From Candidatus Omnitrophota bacterium (GTDB taxonomy: Bacteria > Omnitrophota > Gorgyraeia > Gygaellales > Profunditerraquicolaceae): a stretch of 5,952 nucleotides of DNA. The position numbers were made by a program, and so were the translations under genes. Position 1 is the stretch's first letter. Each line of letters begins with the position of its first letter. The notes below the pieces were generated by a model. The model did no database searches, was not told the origin of the DNA, and saw nothing but the letters and a program-made list of their open reading frames with translations. This document shows positions 1 through 4,700 of the stretch, one piece after another. The stretch spans positions 1 to 5,952 of the forward strand of contig JAQTVG010000072.1 of assembly GCA_028706895.1 (NCBI GenBank). The letters are read 5' to 3'.

Positions 1-422
1 TCCCCGATAACTCCGCTTTTAACTATCTCATACGCCTTACGCACGCTGCCAAAATAACGGTGATTTGATCCTGTTTTTAATAGACGTTTATTCTGCTTTG
101 CGGCTTTCACCATTTCTTCTGCTTCCCGGATAGTGCGTGATAATGGCTTCTCGCACAAAACATGCTTTCCCGCACTTAAGGCCTTCACTGTCAAAGGCAT
201 ATGGAATTTATTTGGGACGCAGATAATAATTACATTAACCTCTTTGTTTGACAGTATTTCATCTACACTATAGGATTGAACTCCTAATTTATTAGCTACA
301 ACGGTTGCGCGGCCGCTGTTCTCATCCGCAACTCCGAAAAGGCTCCCCTTAGCGCATAATTTCACAGCGGATGCCCTTTTTTCCCCAAAAGAACCCACGC
401 CAATGACGCCGACCTTATTCAT
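1..422 (-). CDS. Gfo/Idh/MocA-family oxidoreductase, N-terminal part (3' end beyond window)
   Basis: The first 140 residues of a NAD(P)-dependent sugar or sugar-nucleotide oxidoreductase are visible; the rest (about 200 residues in this family) lies past the left edge. Seen: a Rossmann start MNKVGVIGVGSFG with the GxGxxG dinucleotide loop at residues 8-13, an acidic residue (Asp33) at the end of strand 2 that usually favours NAD over NADP, IICVPN at 66-71, and the family signature EKP at 91-93, whose lysine (Lys92) is normally the catalytic or substrate-contacting one. SNHRYF at 119-124 also fits the family. The ATG at 422-420 follows an AGGAGG site with a 4-base gap and lies 11 bases after the aminotransferase stop, so the two are probably cotranscribed. 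Its place in a nucleotide-sugar operon suggests oxidation or reduction of a sugar ring carbon, but the substrate cannot be told because the C-terminal substrate domain is missing. The frame is open to the window edge. Confidence 0.9.
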   Translation of the reverse strand, partial: MNKVGVIGVGSFGEKRASAVKLCAKGSLFGVADENSGRATVVANKLGVQSYSVDEILSNKEVNVIIICVPNKFHMPLTVKALSAGKHVLCEKPLSRTIREAEEMVKAAKQNKRLLKTGSNHRYFGSVRKAYEIVKSGVIG

Positions 423-426
423 AAAT

Positions 427-432
427 CCTCCT
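427..432 (-). promoter_or_regulatory. Shine-Dalgarno site of the oxidoreductase gene
   Basis: AGGAGG reads on the minus strand 4 bases before the ATG at 422-420. It fixes the start of the left-edge oxidoreductase, and it lies wholly in the 11-base gap after the aminotransferase stop codon. Confidence 0.75.
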
Positions 433-433
433 T

Positions 434-1567
434 TTATTTCTTAAGCTTCTTCAATGCATCCGCCACATAAATAATCTGCTCTTCTTTTAGATTCGTGCTG
501 GAAGGCAAATAAAGCCCATCCTCCCAAAGCCGCTCCGAAACAGGCATTTGCTGGTTTTCTTTCGCATATCCTCTCTTAAGCATAACCGGTTGTTTATGCA
601 TAGGATAAAAGAAATCTCGCGTTTCAACTCCGAATTGAGATTTGAGCTGGTCCCTTACCTCTTGTTTAGCCATTCCGAATTTGTTTCTGTCAATCATAAT
701 CCCATACATCCAGTAAGAATTTACTAAACCGTTTTTACTTACGGGCGGCAAGATAATTCCTTCTATGCCGGACAGGAATTTATTATATAACTCTGCATTA
801 TGTATTCTCTTTGCGACATAATCGGATACTTCCTCGAAAGAAGCATAAGCATAAGCAGCGTTCAAATTATTCATTCTAAAATTAAAACCTATATCTTCAT
901 GTATAAACCGTGGCTGCCCAAATGCCTGGTCTTTTAACATCGCGGCCCTTTTTGCGTAATTTTCGTTGTTTGTTACCAGCATTCCGCCTTCTCCGCAGGT
1001 CATTGTTTTATTAGCGTAAAAACTAAAACAACCGATATCTCCGATGCTGCCTGCTTTCTTTCCTTTATATTCAGTGCCTATTGCTTCGGCGGCATCTTCA
1101 ATAACAAACAGATTGTATTTTTTCGCAATATCCATAATACGCTCCATATCACAGGGATGCCCATACATATGGACGGGTACAATAGCCTTTGTCTTTTTGG
1201 TAATCAAACTCTCAATTTTATCTACATCAATGCACCATGTATCTTTATCTGCATCCACAAATACAGGCCGCGCACCGCTATGGATTGCGGCACTGGCAGT
1301 AGCTACCATAGTGAATGAAGGCATAATAACCTCGTCTCCGGGGCATATTTTTAAAACAGCGTATGCTAATTGCAAAGCGGCAGTTCCACTGGTTACTGCT
1401 GTGCCATATTTTACTCCGACAAATCCGCTGAATCCTATTTCCAACTTCTTTAAATAATTTACTTCCTCGTCAAGGCACAGGGAAGAAACCCAATTTTTAT
1501 CAATAACAGCATCTACATATTTCTTTGCGTTTTTAGGTATAACCGGAATACATACTGGAATCCCCAT
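434..1567 (-). CDS. per: DegT/DnrJ/EryC1 PLP-dependent aminotransferase, probable GDP-perosamine synthase
   Basis: A 377-residue fold-type I sugar aminotransferase of normal family length. It probably converts GDP-4-keto-6-deoxy-D-mannose plus glutamate into GDP-perosamine in the cytoplasm. Seen: the phosphate-binding SGTAALQLAY at 60-69, the GDEVIMPSFT strand at 77-86, YGHPCDM at 135-141, VIEDAAEA at 155-162 with Asp158 expected to pair with the PLP nitrogen, and FSFYANKTMTCGEGG at 181-195, in which Lys187 is the Schiff-base lysine. From memory, YGHPCDM, NLFVIED and NKT-T-GEGGM closely match Vibrio cholerae RfbE (perosamine synthetase). The lysine argues against the related 3-dehydratase ColD, which carries histidine there. 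The adjacent gmd supplies exactly the needed substrate. The ATG has an AGGAG site 5 bases upstream and starts 17 bases after the glycosyltransferase stop. Family is certain; the exact product could still be another 4-amino sugar. Confidence 0.9.
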   Translation of the reverse strand: MGIPVCIPVIPKNAKKYVDAVIDKNWVSSLCLDEEVNYLKKLEIGFSGFVGVKYGTAVTSGTAALQLAYAVLKICPGDEVIMPSFTMVATASAAIHSGARPVFVDADKDTWCIDVDKIESLITKKTKAIVPVHMYGHPCDMERIMDIAKKYNLFVIEDAAEAIGTEYKGKKAGSIGDIGCFSFYANKTMTCGEGGMLVTNNENYAKRAAMLKDQAFGQPRFIHEDIGFNFRMNNLNAAYAYASFEEVSDYVAKRIHNAELYNKFLSGIEGIILPPVSKNGLVNSYWMYGIMIDRNKFGMAKQEVRDQLKSQFGVETRDFFYPMHKQPVMLKRGYAKENQQMPVSERLWEDGLYLPSSTNLKEEQIIYVADALKKLKK

Positions 1568-1572
1568 TGATA

Positions 1573-1577
1573 CTCCT
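1573..1577 (-). promoter_or_regulatory. Shine-Dalgarno site of the aminotransferase gene
   Basis: AGGAG (within GAGAGGAG) reads on the minus strand 5 bases before the ATG at 1567-1565. It supports this start and lies in the 17-base gap after the glycosyltransferase gene. Confidence 0.7.
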
Positions 1578-1584
1578 CTCTTAA

Positions 1585-2412
1585 TTATTTCTCTTTATGG
1601 TTAAAAAAATAAAATAGTGCGCCTAAACCGGCTGAAACGGCCTTAACAAAATACACATAAAACAGCCCCAGAAAAAGCCAGGGATTCTTAAGTGCCTTGT
1701 AATGAAAATATGTCCTTCTGGGTAAGCTATGATGTATCACTAACTCTTTATTGAATTTATATGCCGGGATATAATAATATCCGTAGCGGAAAAATTTTCT
1801 AGCCACCTCTCTTATAGTTGTAGTCTCATGGTGCCAGATATACGCGTCTACAAATTTAATCTTAGCTCCCATCTGGACTATTTTATGATGGATAATAGTA
1901 TGTTCAAAAGTAATAGGCGGGTTTTTCTCAAACTCAACCTTTTTAAAAAAACTTGCGCGGAAGAAACGCGGTATAGCGGTCCCTTTTATCGAGTCATCAT
2001 CATGCAGAGAATGAAATATTTCTTTGTCGTAAGCAATAACCCTCTCTACAAAAGTCCCTTTCTGAATCAGGGATTTCTCAAACAATGTGACTCCATCATA
2101 CTTTTCTTCTTCACAGGCCCTGACGCATCTTTCTACGACGTCCGGCTCCAAAACCTGGTCTGAATCTACTATAAAAATATATTCTCCGCGGCTTTGGTCT
2201 GCCCCGGCTTTCCTGGCAGTAGCCAATGTAGGGGCAAAAACTATCTTTGCGCCGTAAGATTTGGCAATTTCCAATGTATTGTCTTTACTATGCGAATCCA
2301 TAATGACAATTTCTATATTCTTGTAAGCCTGGCCTTTTATAGAAGCCAGGCACTTAGTAATAGTCTTGCCTGAATTATAAGTTGCTATGTTAACTGAAAC
2401 TAGTGGTTGCAT
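1585..2412 (-). CDS. Family 2 (GT-A) glycosyltransferase with C-terminal membrane segment
   Basis: A 275-residue inverting glycosyltransferase that should transfer a sugar from a nucleotide donor to a glycan or lipid-linked acceptor at the inner face of the cytoplasmic membrane. Seen: the GT2 opening VSVNIATYNSGKTITKCL at 5-22, IVIMDSHSKDNT at 35-46 (nucleotide-binding Asp39), and the metal-binding DxD, here DSD, at 83-85 within YIFIVDSDQVLEPD. FEHTIIHHKIVQMGAKI at 169-185 occupies the place where most GT2 enzymes have an ED-type catalytic motif; Glu170 is the likely counterpart, but the second acid is not obvious. Residues 244-270 (from PWLFLGLFYVYF to FYFF) are strongly hydrophobic, as one or two membrane helices. 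The start overlaps the last 13 bases of gmd and has only a modest AAGG site 6 bases upstream, so translation is probably coupled to gmd. The donor may be the GDP sugar made by its neighbours, which is inference. Confidence 0.9.
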   Translation of the reverse strand: MQPLVSVNIATYNSGKTITKCLASIKGQAYKNIEIVIMDSHSKDNTLEIAKSYGAKIVFAPTLATARKAGADQSRGEYIFIVDSDQVLEPDVVERCVRACEEEKYDGVTLFEKSLIQKGTFVERVIAYDKEIFHSLHDDDSIKGTAIPRFFRASFFKKVEFEKNPPITFEHTIIHHKIVQMGAKIKFVDAYIWHHETTTIREVARKFFRYGYYYIPAYKFNKELVIHHSLPRRTYFHYKALKNPWLFLGLFYVYFVKAVSAGLGALFYFFNHKEK

Positions 2413-3398
2413 TTTCTACCTTTTGTTATGGCTTGCATGCGTTGCATATCAGCCTCAATCATCATTTTAACTAATTCTTCAAACTTTACGCTTGGCGCCC
2501 ATTTTAATTTCTTCCTTGCCTTTGAATAATCGCCTATAAGCAGGTGTACTTCCGCCGGCCTATAGAATGTCTTGTCAATCTTTACGTATTTTTTCCAGTT
2601 AAGGCCGGCATAATCAAAAGCTAACTCCACAAACTCCCTTACTGAATGCGTTTCATTTGTAGCTATCACATAATCATCGGCCTTATCCTGCTGCAGCATA
2701 AGCCACATTGCCTTGATATAATCTCCGGCAAAGCCCCAATCCCTCTTGGCTTCCAGATTACCAAGCTTCAGCTCATCAGCCAATCCGAGCTTAATCTGCG
2801 CGACAGTGCTGGTAATTTTACGGGTGACAAATTCAAAACCGCGCCTGGGGCTTTCGTGGTTAAAAAGTATCCCGTTACAGGCAAAAATATTATAGGCCTC
2901 GCGGTAATTCCTGGTTAAGTCAAAACCGGCGACTTTTGAGATTCCGTATGGCGAACGCGGATGAAAAGGCGTCTTCTCTGTCTGCGGCGTCTCTTTTACC
3001 ATACCGAACATCTCGCTTGAAGCTGCAAAATAAAATTTGCATTTAGGGGCGTTTTCTTTTATCGCCGACAAAACAAAATGGGTGCCATTAATATTTGTAT
3101 TAATAGTAGAAAATTCGTCTTCAAAAGAATAACTTACAAAACTCTGGGCAGCCAAATGATAGCATTCATTGGGCTTTATATTTTCAACTATCTTAAATAT
3201 GCTCGGGTAACTCTCTAAAGAAGCCGGATACAGAGTGATCTTATTTAAAACGTGTTTTATCCTCCACAAGTGATGCTCGGGGTCTTCTAGCGCTACGCGC
3301 CTTACCATGCCATAAACTTTATACCCTTTCCCCAGAAGAAATTCAGCAAGATAAGAACCATCCTGCCCGTCAATACCGGTAATAAATGCTTTTTTCAT
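2400..3398 (-). CDS. gmd: GDP-mannose 4,6-dehydratase
   Basis: A 332-residue extended short-chain dehydrogenase that makes GDP-4-keto-6-deoxy-D-mannose from GDP-D-mannose, the branch point to GDP-perosamine, GDP-rhamnose and GDP-fucose. Seen: the NADP-binding GIDGQDG at 8-14, the Arg33-Arg34 pair typical of NADP preference, HLAAQSFV at 81-88, the catalytic SSE at 127-129 (Ser in the place of the usual Thr or Ser, with the base Glu129), YGISK at 151-155 (Tyr151 and Lys155), and the Gmd signature NHESPRRGFEFVTRKIT at 180-196. RDWGFAGDY and YRPAEVHLLIGD near the C-terminus also fit. All catalytic residues are present. The start overlaps the SemiSWEET stop as ATGA, with a strong GGGAGG site 8 bases upstream inside the SemiSWEET reading frame; the stop (TAG) overlaps the glycosyltransferase start by 13 bases. 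No fucose synthase or reductase is in the window, while an aminotransferase is, so the perosamine route is favoured. Confidence 0.96.
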   Translation of the reverse strand: MKKAFITGIDGQDGSYLAEFLLGKGYKVYGMVRRVALEDPEHHLWRIKHVLNKITLYPASLESYPSIFKIVENIKPNECYHLAAQSFVSYSFEDEFSTINTNINGTHFVLSAIKENAPKCKFYFAASSEMFGMVKETPQTEKTPFHPRSPYGISKVAGFDLTRNYREAYNIFACNGILFNHESPRRGFEFVTRKITSTVAQIKLGLADELKLGNLEAKRDWGFAGDYIKAMWLMLQQDKADDYVIATNETHSVREFVELAFDYAGLNWKKYVKIDKTFYRPAEVHLLIGDYSKARKKLKWAPSVKFEELVKMMIEADMQRMQAITKGRKCNH

Positions 3399-3658
3399 TG
3401 TTTAATCCTCCCATAGAAAAAATAAAGAAATAATAAAATAACTAAAGTTATAAAAGTTGTGATGTTGGCTATTATAATAATCGGGTCTTTGCGGTATACG
3501 CCATAAACAAACCAAAGCGATACACCAAGAGCCATTTGAAAGAGCATAACAGGGCTTATATCTTTTGCGTGTTTATTCTTCCACACCTTAATAATCTGCG
3601 GTACAAAAGAAAACATAGTCAGGACCGCAGCGCTAAAACCGATTATTGACCAAATCAT
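3395..3658 (-). CDS. SemiSWEET / PQ-loop (MtN3-type) small membrane transporter
   Basis: An 87-residue integral membrane protein with three predicted helices (about residues 3-25, 36-54 and 59-81), the usual size of bacterial SemiSWEETs, which work as dimers to carry small sugars down their gradient. Seen: the PQ motif in SFVPQIIKVWKNK at 17-29 (Pro20-Gln21), DISPVMLFQM at 33-42, LWFVYG at 48-53 with Trp49, and IIIANITTFI at 61-70 with Asn65. A Trp and an Asn at nearly these positions line the sugar pocket in the Leptospira SemiSWEET structure, as I recall it. The gene sits between a repeat protein and gmd and overlaps gmd by ATGA, so it is made in step with the dehydratase. An AAGGAAG site precedes the ATG by 5 bases. 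The substrate is unknown; nucleotide sugars would be too large for a typical member. Family call is firm; the role here is not. Confidence 0.88.
   Translation of the reverse strand: MIWSIIGFSAAVLTMFSFVPQIIKVWKNKHAKDISPVMLFQMALGVSLWFVYGVYRKDPIIIIANITTFITLVILLFLYFFYGRIKQ
3407..3412 (-). promoter_or_regulatory. Strong Shine-Dalgarno site for gmd inside the SemiSWEET gene
   Basis: GGGAGG reads on the minus strand 8 bases before the gmd ATG and lies within the last codons of the SemiSWEET gene. With the ATGA stop/start overlap it supports translational coupling of the two genes and fixes the gmd start. Confidence 0.75.
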
Positions 3659-3663
3659 ATCAT

Positions 3664-3670
3664 CTTCCTT
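3664..3670 (-). promoter_or_regulatory. Shine-Dalgarno site of the SemiSWEET gene
   Basis: AAGGAAG reads on the minus strand 5 bases before the ATG at 3658-3656 and overlaps the stop codon of the upstream repeat-protein gene by two bases. It supports the short 87-residue start. Confidence 0.6.
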
Positions 3671-4685
3671 AAAACGGGATGTTTACGCCCGCCTCAACAG
3701 CAGCTTCGTTATTATTAAAAATATCTTTAATCTTTAGAAAAGCCTGCGCATCAAGTTTTTGTAAAAATTTATGGTTAAAAATAATATTGAGCCCAAAAGA
3801 CTCTCCTTTTTTATCTGCCAGCGAAAAAACAAGCTCGTTTCTTTTATTTAAATAAACGCTTGCGCCAAACTCAATATCCCTGACTTCGCCTTTAGCGTAT
3901 TCCATAGAAAAAACAAGGCCCGCCCTACGCCCCAGCTTCCATTTGCCGTAAAGGCAAATAATTTTAATCCACGGGGCCTTATTTTCTTTAACGCCTATGC
4001 CTATAAGGTACTTTATTACGCCTTCGGCCGGATATAAATTCCGGCTGCCTATCTGGACACGGAAATCAAAACGCGATTTTTCACTGTGCGAAAGAATATA
4101 GGATAATTTATTACTGTCATTTATCTCCCAAAAACCCTCAAAGGCCAAAACACGGGAAATTCTGGTTTTTCTTTTAAGTTCGGCCTTTTCGTAAGCATAA
4201 GTAACCTGTTGATTTTTGTTTATCTGCCAGGCGCCTTCAAGGGTAATAATATCCGGAGAGGATTTCTTTTTTACCGAAAAAATAATCCGGTTAAACCCAT
4301 CTGCCTGCCAGGAGCCGCTTAATTTCAAAAGCTGGATGTGGCTCTCTCCGCGGCTATCCCGGCTTATCATCTCAAAAACCAACGTATCCCTATCCGTAGA
4401 AATGACCTCGCCCTTAAAAACCAAACGCTCATCTCTATGCTGATTTTTAGACTCTTGAAGGCCCAGCTCTAAATCATAATTTGAATTAAGTTTCCAATTA
4501 CCTTTAAAACTAATCTTCGCCGGTAAATTATAAAGCCTGCGCCAGGCCGAAGGTTCATTTAACCAATAAACAAGCTCATTATTCTTATCCACGCCAAATC
4601 TGCCGCGGGCCGTGATTGGTTTCTTTTGTTTCGGCGGTTTTATGAGTAATTGATTTTTACTGTTCAGCGAATATTTATTCTTCAT
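3669..4685 (-). CDS. Unknown beta-rich internal-repeat protein
   Basis: A 338-residue protein I cannot assign a function to. It is built from a degenerate repeat of about 27-37 residues whose core is G-x-W/F-x-x-N-x-x-N-x-L-x-[YF]-x-[LM]. Clear copies begin near residues 26 (ARGRFGVDKNNELVYWL), 60 (FKGNWKLNSNYDLELGL), 90, 122 (LSGSWQADGFNRIIFSV), 149 (LEGAWQINKNQQVTYAY), 182 (FEGFWEINDSNKLSYIL), 245 (LYGKWKLGRRAGLVFSM) and 273; weaker ones lie near 5, 214 and 310. Alternating hydrophobic residues imply paired beta strands, as in a barrel or elongated beta sheet. The last residues, AGVNIPF, end in Phe like the sorting signal of outer-membrane barrels, yet the N-terminus (MKNKYSLNSKNQLLIKPPKQ) is polar with no signal peptide. 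The ATG follows AAGGAT by 11 bases and lies 15 bases after the radical SAM stop. It resembles hypothetical proteins I associate with Candidatus Omnitrophota, from memory only. Confidence 0.85.
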   Translation of the reverse strand: MKNKYSLNSKNQLLIKPPKQKKPITARGRFGVDKNNELVYWLNEPSAWRRLYNLPAKISFKGNWKLNSNYDLELGLQESKNQHRDERLVFKGEVISTDRDTLVFEMISRDSRGESHIQLLKLSGSWQADGFNRIIFSVKKKSSPDIITLEGAWQINKNQQVTYAYEKAELKRKTRISRVLAFEGFWEINDSNKLSYILSHSEKSRFDFRVQIGSRNLYPAEGVIKYLIGIGVKENKAPWIKIICLYGKWKLGRRAGLVFSMEYAKGEVRDIEFGASVYLNKRNELVFSLADKKGESFGLNIIFNHKFLQKLDAQAFLKIKDIFNNNEAAVEAGVNIPF

Positions 4686-4700
4686 TAATTAAGTTTATCC

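Noticed and set aside
1044..1457. A plus-strand open frame of 137 codons opposite the aminotransferase.
   Set aside because: It is antisense to strongly conserved aminotransferase codons, has no family resemblance, and is a shadow of that gene.
434..1567. Assignment of the PLP enzyme as ColD, the 3-dehydratase for GDP-colitose.
   Set aside because: ColD has His in place of the PLP lysine, whereas Lys187 is present here, so an aminotransferase is favoured.
1828..2163. A plus-strand open frame of 111 codons opposite the glycosyltransferase.
   Set aside because: It is antisense to the GT2 catalytic domain and shows no domain or convincing context of its own.
2646..2918. A plus-strand open frame of 90 codons opposite gmd.
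   Set aside because: It is antisense to the conserved Gmd signature region and has no recognisable motif.
4027..4045. A 6-base GCCGGA/TCCGGC hairpin with a 7-base loop.
   Set aside because: It is short, inside a coding frame, followed by no T-run on the coding strand, and easily expected by chance.
4216..4443. A plus-strand open frame of 75 codons opposite the repeat protein.
   Set aside because: It is short and antisense to a frame with clear internal protein repeats.
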